Below, in pieces: positions 1 to 9,544 of a stretch of DNA of 64,000 nucleotides. Source of the stretch: Penumbrarchaeum sp964445525. Its GTDB lineage: Archaea; Thermoplasmatota; Penumbrarchaeia; Penumbrarchaeales; Penumbrarchaeaceae. The stretch lies in contig CAYULA010000008.1 in NCBI GenBank assembly GCA_964445525.1, positions 1-64,000 of the forward strand. Reading direction: 5' to 3'. Within the stretch, counting starts at the first letter, position 1. Every line of letters starts with the position of its first letter. The translations under genes and the position numbers were made by a program. Below the pieces are notes generated by a model. It was given only the letters and a program-made list of their open reading frames with translations. It did not search any database and had not been told where the DNA came from.

Positions 1-1977
1 GAATCACCACCTTTTCCTGTCCTTTCCAAAATACCCATAAACATCACAACAAAGGGAATGAATCCTTTCATCGAATTGAGTTGGGAAGACGGAGGGAAAG
101 GTCATCAATTAATGATTCCTGATGGTTACAGGATATACAGAAGAATTGATGGAACCGAACAATTCGATCTCATCGAATCGACAACCGATCTGGATTTCTA
201 TGACTACAATGTCTCCTCTGGAATAACCTATCATTATGCCATTTCATCCTTCAACGAATTCGGGGAAACGCCGAAAAGCCAGTATGTCATAGGTATCGTG
301 GATGACAGGAAACCTTACGTCAACATATACGAACCATGGAACGGATCCATACTCTCAACAGAGGATGTTACAGTCAGATGGTTAGTGGAGGAATTCCTCG
401 GGGAGATCGATACCATTCATCTGAAGATTGACGAGACCGACTGGATCGATGCAAGCGGTGCTGATCAATACACATTCACTGACCTTGAAGAAGGTTTACA
501 TACCGTTCATATCAGAGCAAGAGACAGGGCGGGAAACGAGGAGATCTCATTATCGACATTCATAGTAGACATTAACCCACCGGTCCTAGATATGATACTT
601 CCCGAATCCGGATCATTCACCAACAAAACCTGGATCGAATGCATCGCTACTGGATACGATAACGTTTCCGATCAGGTCCATTATACATTCAACATCAACG
701 GAGAGAACAGATCCGTTATCAATTACGAAGGGAGATACAATTTCACTGAACTGTCGGAAGGTGAACATATTGTAACTGTTTTCATTCACGACAATGCCGG
801 ATTCTATTCCAGAAAGAGATTAACCTACAATGTTGATCTAACACCTCCGGAAATCAAATGGAATGAAACTTCCAACCTGACTAAGGAAAAAGAATTGTAC
901 TTGACATGGACAGCGGAAGATTCATTCGCAGGGATCTCACATGTTCTGGTCAAAGGACCTGACGGAAAATGGATAGAATCCGATAATATATCCGGACATA
1001 ATTTCATTTCCGAGAGAGAAGGTACCTTTCCCATTTATATTAAGGCTTTTGACAAAACAGGAAATCATGCAACCATAATATCGAATATCATTTTTGACTG
1101 GACCTCCCCCTCCGTTTCGGAATACGGCCCAACGGGGGATAATATCTCTGTACAACCAGTATTCTTTGTATCATTTAACGAGATCATGAGAATATGCACT
1201 TATGATGTCGATGGATTAAATGGAGGATTCAAAGGAGGAAGAAGATTCGAATTTGTATTGGATAGAAGACTGGAAAACAATCAAAACTACACCATAACAA
1301 TTGAGGGATCAGACCTTGCGGGAAACGAGATGGATCCGTTCACCTGGTCCCTGAAAACGACCGACTGGGGAAGTGTAAGGGGAAAGGTCCTGGACAGGGA
1401 TTACGATCCTGTTGAAAATTCTATCATTCTGATCGACGGGATAAAAACAGAATATGAAATGGATGGAGGATTCCATACTTCACTTCCTAGTGGAACTCAC
1501 ACAATCGAGATTTCTGCTAGCGGATATCAATCCAGGAACTTGTCATTCACCATCGATCCTGGATTGGACTTGGACCTTGGTGTTATCATTCTCGATTCGA
1601 AATCTCTCATTATCACCATAACCGGGAAAGTGACGGACTATTCGGGTAATGAGCTTGAACTTGTATCAATTGAGAGAAAAGGACGGATCCTGGATACTAC
1701 AGATGAAAACGGAATGTTCTCTTTCGAGATCGAACCGGGAACCCACGAAATCAAATTCCTCAGGAACGGATACGAAACCAAAACCGTAACAGTCGATACC
1801 TATTCGTTTGAAAGTGATCCTTACCTGGAAGTGACACTTGAAAAAGACGATACAAATGGAGAATCTGTGAATTACCTATTGATCATCGGAATAATGATAA
1901 CGATCTTGATGGTCATGATCATTTTATTCTCACTCCTTACAAGAAACAAAAGGGATGAGATCGGATCAGAAGAATGA
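1..1977 (+). CDS. Large surface protein with FnIII/Ig-like repeats, 3' part (5' partial)
   Basis: The frame is open from base 1, so the gene starts left of the window; the ATG at 58 lies inside what reads as an FnIII domain (IELSWEDGG, then a YRIYRR strand). About 658 residues are visible. In order they are: the end of an FnIII domain; about three Ig-like repeats of roughly 85 residues, each ending in a pattern like ARDRAGNE; a further Ig-like unit; and two carboxypeptidase-regulatory-like domains (from about residues 457 and 538, GKV.D....V and DGxFxxxLPSG patterns). A single membrane helix follows at about 623-646, with a short charged tail (RNKRDEIGSEE). This is the architecture of an archaeal cell-surface protein anchored by its C-terminus with the bulk outside. 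Several other genes in the window share it. Ligand and function are unknown. Confidence 0.85.
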   Translation, partial: ESPPFPVLSKIPINITTKGMNPFIELSWEDGGKGHQLMIPDGYRIYRRIDGTEQFDLIESTTDLDFYDYNVSSGITYHYAISSFNEFGETPKSQYVIGIVDDRKPYVNIYEPWNGSILSTEDVTVRWLVEEFLGEIDTIHLKIDETDWIDASGADQYTFTDLEEGLHTVHIRARDRAGNEEISLSTFIVDINPPVLDMILPESGSFTNKTWIECIATGYDNVSDQVHYTFNINGENRSVINYEGRYNFTELSEGEHIVTVFIHDNAGFYSRKRLTYNVDLTPPEIKWNETSNLTKEKELYLTWTAEDSFAGISHVLVKGPDGKWIESDNISGHNFISEREGTFPIYIKAFDKTGNHATIISNIIFDWTSPSVSEYGPTGDNISVQPVFFVSFNEIMRICTYDVDGLNGGFKGGRRFEFVLDRRLENNQNYTITIEGSDLAGNEMDPFTWSLKTTDWGSVRGKVLDRDYDPVENSIILIDGIKTEYEMDGGFHTSLPSGTHTIEISASGYQSRNLSFTIDPGLDLDLGVIILDSKSLIITITGKVTDYSGNELELVSIERKGRILDTTDENGMFSFEIEPGTHEIKFLRNGYETKTVTVDTYSFESDPYLEVTLEKDDTNGESVNYLLIIGIMITILMVMIILFSLLTRNKRDEIGSEE

Positions 1978-2206
1978 TTAAATTATGAAATTATTCAGAG
2001 CATTTTCATTGATAAATTTAAGGAGAGAAAAGACTGGCAAACCACATGATTTATTTACAATAGGGCGAAAGTTTCATTTGATTTATCAAAACAAGAAGGA
2101 AGAGATGTTATCCTATTTCAACAACTGCCTGGAAGAAAACAAATATTCACCCGTACGTAAAAGTATTTAAATGACCCCCCCCTCGAAATCCCAAACCCGA
2201 GCAATC

Positions 2207-2216
2207 CTAATATACT
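2207..2216 (+). promoter_or_regulatory. TATA-like box for the caspase-like gene
   Basis: The AT-rich taatatacta lies 24-33 bases ahead of the ATG at 2240. That is the usual archaeal TATA spacing for a leaderless or nearly leaderless transcript. Judged by eye only. Confidence 0.4.
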
Positions 2217-2239
2217 AATTCATTTCCTGATATCGTTTG

Positions 2240-2959
2240 ATGAAAAAAGAAGAGGAGAAATTTATCGGAAAAACAAAAAAGGTCATAACGGCATCCATCA
2301 TCACATTAGTGATTCTGGTGGTTGCCACTCTGATCTCAAACAAAGCAACGGCCGAAATCACCTCCGAAAGTGTCTGTCTGATCATAATATCAGGAAACGG
2401 TGGATATTCAACAGGTGAGCTGGAAAAAGCTTCATCATTTTTCGATTACATCAATGAAACACTGGATCGAGATGACATCAGGTACCTGACGACAACATTG
2501 GATTCGGAATCCCAGGGTCCGGCAAATATTTCAAATGTAGAAATTTCATTCCAATGGCTGGAGAATAACTCCCAATCCTCGGACGAGGTAATAATCTATA
2601 TATCCGACCATGCCAAAAGACTCTTCAATGAAACTTATTTCTCATTCGATGATGGAGACATATCGACAAGTACGATCGATTCATGGATCGATGAGATAGA
2701 TTGCATCCATACAACTGTAATTATAAATGGTGAAAAATCAGGATTGGGAGGAATCGATCTTCAGGATTCCTCAAGAGACATCATCTGTTCTATGGAACAT
2801 GACCAGGAATACGATCCGGACCTCTTCAATATCACAAGAAGTCTCGAGGATCCTGCTGCTGACACAAATAACGATGAGGTTGTTGATTTCATCGAGGCCT
2901 TCTGGAGAGAGAATTATCTACTGACGGGTACCGGACAGGATCCTGTCCTTTATCAATAG
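2240..2959 (+). CDS. Secreted caspase/legumain-like (C13-type) protein, probably inactive
   Basis: A 239-aa protein with a basic N-terminus and a hydrophobic helix at about residues 18-38 (signal or anchor). The order of elements resembles clan CD peptidases of the C13/caspase-like kind. There is an N-terminal strand (VCLIIISGNGGY), then EVIIYISDHA, which matches the strand ending in the catalytic His (normally GHG or DHG). A strand TVIINGEKSG follows where the family has DSCHSG, and finally ADTNNDEVVDFIEAF, which matches the D-x-N-x-D-G...EAF segment typical of this family. The histidine is kept but the expected cysteine position reads Glu, so proteolytic activity is doubtful. A TTG one codon upstream is possible, but the TATA spacing favours this ATG. 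It lies 17 bases before a beta-helix gene and may be co-transcribed with it. The family assignment rests on motif order, not on a search. Confidence 0.6.
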   Translation: MKKEEEKFIGKTKKVITASIITLVILVVATLISNKATAEITSESVCLIIISGNGGYSTGELEKASSFFDYINETLDRDDIRYLTTTLDSESQGPANISNVEISFQWLENNSQSSDEVIIYISDHAKRLFNETYFSFDDGDISTSTIDSWIDEIDCIHTTVIINGEKSGLGGIDLQDSSRDIICSMEHDQEYDPDLFNITRSLEDPAADTNNDEVVDFIEAFWRENYLLTGTGQDPVLYQ

Positions 2960-2976
2960 GAAGTGAGGTGAAAGAT

Positions 2977-4050
2977 ATGAACATGAGAAATAAATACAAA
3001 CCGGTGATCCTGGGTTTGCTTCTTGCATTCTCGGCGATCGTGATCGTCAACAATCTGGACGAAGTAGCAGCAACCAACAGGTATGTTGGAGGAGGAGGAA
3101 CACCGAACTATGCAACAATCACACAAGCTCTTGCAGCCTCAAGTTCCGGTGATACAATCTATGTCGCATACGGAACATATAATGAAAATATTGACATTCA
3201 GATATCAATCAATATCATAGGTGTTATGAGTGGTCCGAATAGACCAATCATCTCAGGAACCAATAACAACAATCCCATCATTGACATCGGAACCAATAAT
3301 ATCGAAGTTAATATTTCCAACATGGAAATTGACGGGGCAAGTGGAAATCTTGTTGCGGGAATCAGATCATCGATCACAACCATGGACAATCATGACGTGG
3401 TGATCATTAACTGCATGATCCATGGAATGACAGGATACGGATCCGGTATTCTGCTAAATAATGCGTATTCTCATTGGATATATGATTGCAATATTTTCGA
3501 TAATTACTATGGTGTCTACATCGATTCGTCAGATTCAAACTTGATTAATTTCTGCGATATTCATGACAATGATTACGATGGTATCTATGTGAACGGTGAT
3601 TATAATACGATCGATTCCAACATGATCTTTAACAACGGTTTCTGCGGCGTAGAACTATATTACTCTGATGATTGCACAATCGGATCCTACTCGGAGATAT
3701 ATGAAAACGAGTATGGGATATATGCTTACGAATGTGACGATTTCACCATTGTAGGAACAGCAGATGAGGATCATCTATATCAGGTATTTGTTCATAATAA
3801 TACATATAATGGAATTGTATTAGATTATTGTGGTGACCTCCAGATATCATATACCTCAACAAATGATAATGGAGACGACAATTTGGATGGATTGGATGCA
3901 TACGATTCTGACAATATGATTATGGACCATATTCTCTTTTGGGATGGAATGTATTGCGACTGGTGCGATACCTGGGCAATAAGTTATTACCATATTGCAA
4001 ATCATCAGTTAGATGATTGTACATATTTTTATTGGAGCAACCCAATATAA
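2977..4050 (+). CDS. Secreted parallel beta-helix (PbH1/NosD-type) protein
   Basis: A 357-aa protein with an N-terminal signal sequence (basic MRNKYK, then a hydrophobic stretch to about residue 28). The rest is a chain of right-handed beta-helix repeats of 22-24 residues, recognisable by repeated patterns such as NxIxxNxxxxNxxGIxxxxS and YGVYIDSSDSNLI. The opening GGGGTPNYATITQALAASSSGDTIYVAYGTY segment (first part quoted only as family signature) is the usual start of such secreted helices. There is no C-terminal membrane helix, so it may be released or held by other means. The start chosen is the ATG at 2977, which has a good Shine-Dalgarno (gaggtg, six bases upstream); a GTG at 2968 is in frame but overlaps that site. 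Base composition is AT-rich, like the next gene. Confidence 0.8.
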   Translation: MNMRNKYKPVILGLLLAFSAIVIVNNLDEVAATNRYVGGGGTPNYATITQALAASSSGDTIYVAYGTYNENIDIQISINIIGVMSGPNRPIISGTNNNNPIIDIGTNNIEVNISNMEIDGASGNLVAGIRSSITTMDNHDVVIINCMIHGMTGYGSGILLNNAYSHWIYDCNIFDNYYGVYIDSSDSNLINFCDIHDNDYDGIYVNGDYNTIDSNMIFNNGFCGVELYYSDDCTIGSYSEIYENEYGIYAYECDDFTIVGTADEDHLYQVFVHNNTYNGIVLDYCGDLQISYTSTNDNGDDNLDGLDAYDSDNMIMDHILFWDGMYCDWCDTWAISYYHIANHQLDDCTYFYWSNPI

Positions 4051-4073
4051 TAAATGCTCCAATATTTTTTTTT
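4031..4073 (+). terminator. Intrinsic-type terminator after the beta-helix gene
   Basis: A perfect 9-bp stem (attggagca at 4031-4039 and tgctccaat at 4055-4063) is followed by nine T at 4065-4073. The left arm lies in the last codons of the gene. Archaeal termination depends mainly on the T-run, so the bacterial-style hairpin is a bonus signal. Confidence 0.75.
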
Positions 4074-4113
4074 ATTTCTAATTGCATTAAAGTGAATATA
4101 TGGTGAAACCAGT

Positions 4114-7100
4114 ATGAAGTATGTCTGTATATATCTGATGGTTTTTATCCTACTATCAATAAATATTATTAATAATAATCCTTCAATAAATGCAGAAAAT
4201 TCCATATTATACTCTCAGGATGATTTGGAAGAATTTTATTTTTTGCCATTCATTAAAAATGAAGGACAATGGGAAGGAGAGGTGAAATTCGCTACTATAA
4301 TAAGTTCAGGTAAAGTTTTTTTCATGCAAGATCACATTGAATTATATTTTAGCAGTTCATGTGGAAAAAATATCATAGATAAAAATAGAATCAATATTAA
4401 TTTACCCATTAAAATATATCTAAAAGATCCCATATTATATGATGTTGTTGGAATAAACCCAATTGATACCAAATATAATTTTATCAAAGGAAATGATTCC
4501 AATTATTGGAAATTTAATGTTTCATCATTCACTTCAATTGGTTATAATGATGAAAATGGAACAAATGTGGTATTTGAAAATAATAATGGACAATTAGAGA
4601 CAAAAACAACTTTAAACAGAACAAATAATATCTCTCATGACCTTTTTTATCTGGAAGATAATTTTGGACTGGAAGATGATATCATTATTGAATTATTGGG
4701 ATTAAATTATTTAGATATTAATAGTAATGAAGAAAAAACAGATGTATTGAAAATGCCAAATTATTCGAAATATAATACAGTTCATAACAACTTTAAACAG
4801 ATAAATATCTCTACTTATATTGGTGGATTGGATGATGATAAAATTCGAGATTTTATTTTTGATGAAGAGGGGAATATATACATAGTAGGTGATACTGAAT
4901 CATATGATTTCCCTATCACCGATGATTCTTATGATAATTCATTAGATGGAAATGATATCTTTATATTAAAATTGAATCTTGCCTTGAATAAATTAATTTT
5001 TTGTACTTTCCTCGGAGGTTCAAATGGTGAGGTTGGCTCAAAATTCATTTCAGATAATAATGGAATAATTATTTCTGGAACAACTGATTCAGCAGACTTT
5101 CCCATTACTGAAGATGCATATTGCAAGAACTTAAACATGGAAGGACCGATTCATACACACCGTGATATCTTTATATCCGAATTAAATTTAGATGGTTCTC
5201 AACTTTTATCATCAACATATATCGGAGGATCCGGAAGAGAACACTTAGATGAAATATTTGAAAAGAACAATAATATTTTATTAGAAGGAAATACGGATTC
5301 CAAAGATTTTCCGATAACCAATGATTCATTTCAAAAAATGAAAAAAGGAGAAAATGATTTGTTTTTTCTAGAATTCAACATCACAGAAATGAAGTTGATA
5401 TATTCGTCTTATTTTGGTGGAGATGGATCTCAATCTGCAGAATGTGTTGAATTCGAAGATAATCAATTATACATAGGAGGAACAACTGATTCCAAAGAAT
5501 TCTATATCACAGAGAATGCAATACAGAAAAATATAGCGTCAATTAAAGATTGCTTTTTTTCCATATTTGACTTTTCTCTGATGAATATATCATATTCCAC
5601 ATATATCGGAGGTTCATCCGATCATGATTATATGTTCGGGATTGACATCGCCCGTAACGGTTCGATAATTGCATGCGGTCAAACATATTCCACCGATTTT
5701 CCTGTCACAGAAGAAGCTTATGATCACACTTTCAATGAGAATGGAGACGGGTATGTAGTCTGTATTGATCCAAATAAAACTCAATTGGTCTTTGGAACCT
5801 TTATTGGAGGTGCAGGTTTTGAAGAACCCAGATCGATTCAAATAGATGATTACGGAGATATTCATGTAGTAGGATCAATCGGTTATCCTGAGAAGGATAA
5901 TTTTTACATCCCATTGGGAGTTTTGGATGAGGTGAAAGAGGGTGATTCAGAGGGTTTTTATATAAAATTCGATTCGAATTGCAGTGAAATATTATATTCA
6001 ACATATATTGGTGGAAAAAACCGTGATTTTTGTTCACATATTTTCTATGATTCCGAATGGAATGAAGCTTTGGTGATGGGAGGGACCAATTCAGAAGATT
6101 TTCCTATGAAATCCGGATCGTTTGATACGACATACAATGGAGACAATGATATCTTCCTCATCAAATTCAACCTTACAAGAACACCTTCATCTCCCGAAAA
6201 CCTCACAGCCAGGTCGGGAGAATCGTTCGTGGAACTGAGCTGGGATCCTCCCCGGAGCGATGGGGGTTCTCCAGTGGATGTTTATGCGGTGTTCAAGAAA
6301 CCAAGGGGAATTGATCCTTTCGAAATGATAGGAGAGACAAGATCATTATTTTTCAACGATACCGATGTGGAAAACGGAAGAGAATATTATTACTACGTGA
6401 AGGCACACAACTGGATCGGATACGGACCTCCATCCAGCGAGATCAATGTAATACCACTTTCAATACCCTCACCTCCCAGGAATTTGACGGCTGAGATGAT
6501 TGGAGACGAAACGATCAAACTGAAATGGAATGAACCTCTCTCCGATGGAGGCCTCAATCTTAAAGAATATAATATCTACAAATTCGAGGGAGTTGAATCG
6601 ATTCCAGAAAAGATTCCGATCGTACCGGGGAAGAATGATTACACCGACAGGGATGTGATAAACGGAGTGAGATACGGGTACTATCTGACCGCTTGGAACG
6701 ATATGGGGGAATCATTGCCTTCCAACATGGTCAATGCAACTCCGATGACAACACCGGTATCGGTCAAGAACATCACAGCGGAATCAGGTAACAATTTCGT
6801 TCTCCTGAAATGGGAATACCCAACCGATGACGGCGGAAGCCCCATCATCGATTACAGGATCCACAGGTCCGACGGCGAAAATACTGATGAATTCACGATC
6901 GAGGCAGGACCAACCGAATACAACGATACCGATGTCATCAACGGGAACAGGTACTGGTATCAGGTCTCATCGAGAAATGAGATGGGTAACTCTCCTCTTT
7001 CCAGGTCGGTCATAGGAGATCCTATCGGTCCTCCCACTTCTCCCACAGAACTGATAGCGGATTCATCATCGGCAACGGTCAAACTCTCCTGGAAAGCTCC

Positions 7101-8331
7101 TTACCACGACGGAGGATCCGACCTCCTCGGATACAATGTTTACAGAAACTCGGATGGAATGGAGTGGATAAAAATAATTGATATGGAAAACAAGATGACA
7201 ACCTATACTGATAAATTCCTGGATAACGGAAAAACATACCGATACAGGGTAACAGCCTACAACGATATAGGGGAATCATTGCCGTCCAACACTGTTGTCG
7301 TCGAACCACTGGGAGCTCCGGGGAAGCCTCTTGATCTCGAACTGATACCGGGAGATAAATTCATTGAGATCACCTGGAAGGCTCCGTCAAGTGACGGAGG
7401 ATCGCAGATCCTCAATTACATACTATTTAGTGGAGAAAGGGAAAACGATCTGTCGATACTGAAAACAATCTCTTCCGACACATTTGTGTTCAACGACACC
7501 GGATTGATCAATGGAAGGGAATATTTCTACAGCATTCTGGCTGTAAACGAGATCGGGGAAGGACCTCTAACTGATACATTGAGTGCAATTCCCGGTGGTA
7601 AACCGTCACCTCCTGCAAACATATTGATGACACCAGGAGACGGATCTGTCGAGATCTCATGGGAAGGTCCAGAAGACAACGGTGGGTTCAAGGTCTCCAG
7701 AGTAAATCTATACAGGGGAACCGACAGAGACCATCTGGAAAAGATCTTCGGAACCGATCAGAGGTCTGGCTCCTACAAAGATGAGGGTCTTGAAAACGGT
7801 AAAAAATTCTATTATTCACTCACTTGTATGAATTCCATCGGAGAAAGCCAATTCTCTGACATTCTGGAAATAATTCCAAAGGGCAAACCTTCTGCTCCTC
7901 TGTCGATATTTGCAAAATCAATTTCTTCCGATTCCATTGAAATATCGTGGTCTCCACCCGAAAATGACGGGGGATCACCGATCATCGGATACAAGGTATA
8001 CAGATACCTCGCAGAAGGAGAGGACCCGGTGGTGATGGAAGTGGATGGGAACGATACCGTGTTTACTGACAAAGGTCTGCCTTCCGGAACCACCTATATC
8101 TACAGGGTTTCAGCCGTCAACTCCATCGGAGAGAGTGATCAATCAGGACCTGCAATTGAATCCACTTCGGAAGGTGGATCCTCAGGTGTTTCTATTCCTG
8201 TTATGCTTCTTGTCATCTTCATTTTAGTTCTTCTGGTGGGCGGAATTGGTTTTTATTTTTTTATTTCAAGGGGAAAGAACGCAAATCCTGAAGAGGAACA
8301 AATTCAGGATTTTAATGAGATTGTTGATTGA
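4114..8331 (+). CDS. Seven-bladed SBBP beta-propeller plus seven FnIII domains, membrane-anchored
   Basis: A 1405-aa surface protein. After a signal peptide comes a domain beginning FLPFIKNEGQWEGEVKFA, the usual partner of SBBP repeats. From about residue 231 there are seven SBBP units, each opening with a TYIGG-like motif (STYIGG, CTFLGG, STYIGG, SSYFGG, STYIGG, GTFIGG, STYIGG) and containing DFPIT; seven is the number needed for a closed propeller. From about residue 689 there are seven FnIII domains (SPxNLTA ... VELSW ... DGGSP ... YRVxAxNxIGE). One membrane helix follows at about 1358-1382, then an acidic tail. The first half is much more AT-rich, with many AAT, ATA and TTA codons, than the FnIII half; the switch is near base 6170. 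A Shine-Dalgarno ggtga lies seven bases before the ATG. Likely an adhesin or exported scaffold; ligand unknown. Confidence 0.85.
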   Translation: MKYVCIYLMVFILLSINIINNNPSINAENSILYSQDDLEEFYFLPFIKNEGQWEGEVKFATIISSGKVFFMQDHIELYFSSSCGKNIIDKNRININLPIKIYLKDPILYDVVGINPIDTKYNFIKGNDSNYWKFNVSSFTSIGYNDENGTNVVFENNNGQLETKTTLNRTNNISHDLFYLEDNFGLEDDIIIELLGLNYLDINSNEEKTDVLKMPNYSKYNTVHNNFKQINISTYIGGLDDDKIRDFIFDEEGNIYIVGDTESYDFPITDDSYDNSLDGNDIFILKLNLALNKLIFCTFLGGSNGEVGSKFISDNNGIIISGTTDSADFPITEDAYCKNLNMEGPIHTHRDIFISELNLDGSQLLSSTYIGGSGREHLDEIFEKNNNILLEGNTDSKDFPITNDSFQKMKKGENDLFFLEFNITEMKLIYSSYFGGDGSQSAECVEFEDNQLYIGGTTDSKEFYITENAIQKNIASIKDCFFSIFDFSLMNISYSTYIGGSSDHDYMFGIDIARNGSIIACGQTYSTDFPVTEEAYDHTFNENGDGYVVCIDPNKTQLVFGTFIGGAGFEEPRSIQIDDYGDIHVVGSIGYPEKDNFYIPLGVLDEVKEGDSEGFYIKFDSNCSEILYSTYIGGKNRDFCSHIFYDSEWNEALVMGGTNSEDFPMKSGSFDTTYNGDNDIFLIKFNLTRTPSSPENLTARSGESFVELSWDPPRSDGGSPVDVYAVFKKPRGIDPFEMIGETRSLFFNDTDVENGREYYYYVKAHNWIGYGPPSSEINVIPLSIPSPPRNLTAEMIGDETIKLKWNEPLSDGGLNLKEYNIYKFEGVESIPEKIPIVPGKNDYTDRDVINGVRYGYYLTAWNDMGESLPSNMVNATPMTTPVSVKNITAESGNNFVLLKWEYPTDDGGSPIIDYRIHRSDGENTDEFTIEAGPTEYNDTDVINGNRYWYQVSSRNEMGNSPLSRSVIGDPIGPPTSPTELIADSSSATVKLSWKAPYHDGGSDLLGYNVYRNSDGMEWIKIIDMENKMTTYTDKFLDNGKTYRYRVTAYNDIGESLPSNTVVVEPLGAPGKPLDLELIPGDKFIEITWKAPSSDGGSQILNYILFSGERENDLSILKTISSDTFVFNDTGLINGREYFYSILAVNEIGEGPLTDTLSAIPGGKPSPPANILMTPGDGSVEISWEGPEDNGGFKVSRVNLYRGTDRDHLEKIFGTDQRSGSYKDEGLENGKKFYYSLTCMNSIGESQFSDILEIIPKGKPSAPLSIFAKSISSDSIEISWSPPENDGGSPIIGYKVYRYLAEGEDPVVMEVDGNDTVFTDKGLPSGTTYIYRVSAVNSIGESDQSGPAIESTSEGGSSGVSIPVMLLVIFILVLLVGGIGFYFFISRGKNANPEEEQIQDFNEIVD

Positions 8332-8356
8332 TCATTACCTTTCCATTCTTGGAATA

Positions 8357-8364
8357 TTTATATA
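8357..8364 (+). promoter_or_regulatory. TATA box for the small nucleotidyltransferase
   Basis: tttatata lies 24-31 bases ahead of the ATG at 8388, the spacing of a leaderless archaeal transcript. It argues against the in-frame TTG at 8328. Confidence 0.55.
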
Positions 8365-8387
8365 ATCATACTGGCATATATAATTCA

Positions 8388-8747
8388 ATGACCGGGATCG
8401 AAAGGATCGAGATCGCAAGAAGATTCTCACGCGAGATAAGGTCCAGATTGGGAGATCGGGTGGAGGAGGTCATACTCTATGGTTCAGTTGCAAGAGGGGA
8501 TGATGATGAGGAATCCGATATTGATGTTCTCGTCATAACCAGATCGGATGAAGAAGACCTCCAGTTCATTGCATCCGATATTGCATATGATATTGCCCAT
8601 GGTGAGGGTGAAATGTTATCGGTCCAGGTCTATCCGAGAGAACATCTCGACAATCACGGTGACATCTCATTTTTCAAAACGGTAGCGGAGGAAGGTCATG
8701 CCCTCGGAAAATATTTGGGGATTTACTTGAATCCCGGTGATTATTGA
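8388..8747 (+). CDS. Minimal nucleotidyltransferase (MNT/pol-beta fold)
   Basis: A 119-aa protein with the diagnostic pol-beta nucleotidyltransferase motif: LYGSVARGDDDEESDIDVLV contains GS, then D-x-D, near residues 35-52. Such proteins transfer a nucleotide from NTP to a protein or small molecule. Many pair with a HEPN protein as a toxin-antitoxin couple, but no HEPN gene is next to it here. An open frame extends back to a TTG at 8328 overlapping the previous stop; the TATA box just upstream makes the ATG at 8388 the better start. The gene converges with dphB, with five bases between the stops. The target is unknown. Confidence 0.75.
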   Translation: MTGIERIEIARRFSREIRSRLGDRVEEVILYGSVARGDDDEESDIDVLVITRSDEEDLQFIASDIAYDIAHGEGEMLSVQVYPREHLDNHGDISFFKTVAEEGHALGKYLGIYLNPGDY

Positions 8748-8752
8748 ACACA

Positions 8753-9523
8753 TCAGATCCTGAAGAGCTCCAGGACCTCTTCCTCCATGAAGTGGAGCTT
8801 CCCGGGAATTATCAGACAGTGGGGAGGACCTCCGAGGTCCATCCCCCTGATATCTTCGATCCTGCTATAAATGACCCTCTGATCTTCTCTCCCTGCTCTT
8901 AGAACCGCTACCAACATTGTATCAGGACCTATTGAAGAGGTCCCAGACTTCTCCGCCATTTTCAGTATTATATCGCACCCTTCAGGAGCGGTCATGTATC
9001 TTTCATTATGGGCCTGGATATCCAGGAGAACGAGAGTGTGGAGGCCCCTTTCCCTGTTCTCGAGGATCATATCCAGAGGCGATGTTGGGAAATAATCTCC
9101 CTCCGGATAGGCAAGTGTGGTGGTCCTTCCGAACTTGTAATGCTGGAGGCCCGCAACACCGGCGGCGGCTGTGAATATAGAACCTGAATTTAAGATATCA
9201 ACCCTGCATCCCTTCTTCATGGCATCCAGTCTGATCTCCTGATGGGTTGTGGCGGTCAGGGGATCCCCCGCTGTAAGCAGGCATACATGGTCCACATCCT
9301 CCAGGGATCTCATTACGATCTCCTTTTCCTCGATCCCCTCTCGATCAAGGACCTCTATCTTCTTATCGATGATTTCCTCCAACCGGGAAAGGGAGCCTCC
9401 CTCCAGAATAGATGTGAAGAACTCGCAGAATACCCTGTCGGCCGCCTTCATCAGATCGATCCCTCTGAGAGGGACGGTCCTCTCGTCCACTATTCCGAGA
9501 CCTATGAAGGACAAGCGCTTCAT
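8753..9523 (-). CDS. dphB: Diphthine synthase
   Basis: A 256-aa SAM-dependent methyltransferase of the tetrapyrrole-methylase fold, which methylates the modified histidine of elongation factor 2 during diphthamide synthesis in the cytoplasm. Recognisable features are the N-terminal LSFIGLGIVDERTVPLRG, the SAM-site motif LLTAGDPLTATTHQEI near residues 83-98, and NSGSIFTAAAGVAGLQHYKFG in the middle (quoted only as the family hallmark). The length fits archaeal DphB. It lies 21 bases after top6A on the same strand. A TATA-like sequence overlaps the end of top6A and a 14-base palindrome sits directly before the ATG, so it may have its own promoter as well as read-through from the topoisomerase genes. 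Confidence 0.93.
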   Translation of the reverse strand: MKRLSFIGLGIVDERTVPLRGIDLMKAADRVFCEFFTSILEGGSLSRLEEIIDKKIEVLDREGIEEKEIVMRSLEDVDHVCLLTAGDPLTATTHQEIRLDAMKKGCRVDILNSGSIFTAAAGVAGLQHYKFGRTTTLAYPEGDYFPTSPLDMILENRERGLHTLVLLDIQAHNERYMTAPEGCDIILKMAEKSGTSSIGPDTMLVAVLRAGREDQRVIYSRIEDIRGMDLGGPPHCLIIPGKLHFMEEEVLELFRI

Positions 9524-9525
9524 GT

Positions 9526-9539
9526 CCGCTTATAAGCGG
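9526..9539 (-). promoter_or_regulatory. Perfect 14-base palindrome just upstream of dphB
   Basis: ccgcttataagcgg is fully self-complementary, centred on ttataa, and ends three bases before the dphB ATG. It could be an operator or an mRNA hairpin masking the start. Its role is not known. Confidence 0.4.
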
Positions 9540-9544
9540 CTCCA

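Noticed and set aside
1985..2170. A 61-codon open frame after the first surface protein
   Set aside because: It has no ribosome site, TATA box or recognisable domain, and lies in an AT-rich gap; it is more likely chance than a gene.
4031..4073. Considered as an attachment or recombination site because of the perfect inverted repeat
   Set aside because: The T-run directly after the stem and its position at a gene end make a terminator the simpler reading.
8388..8747. A MNT-HEPN toxin-antitoxin pair
   Set aside because: The nucleotidyltransferase is clear, but no HEPN-like gene flanks it; the next gene is dphB on the other strand.
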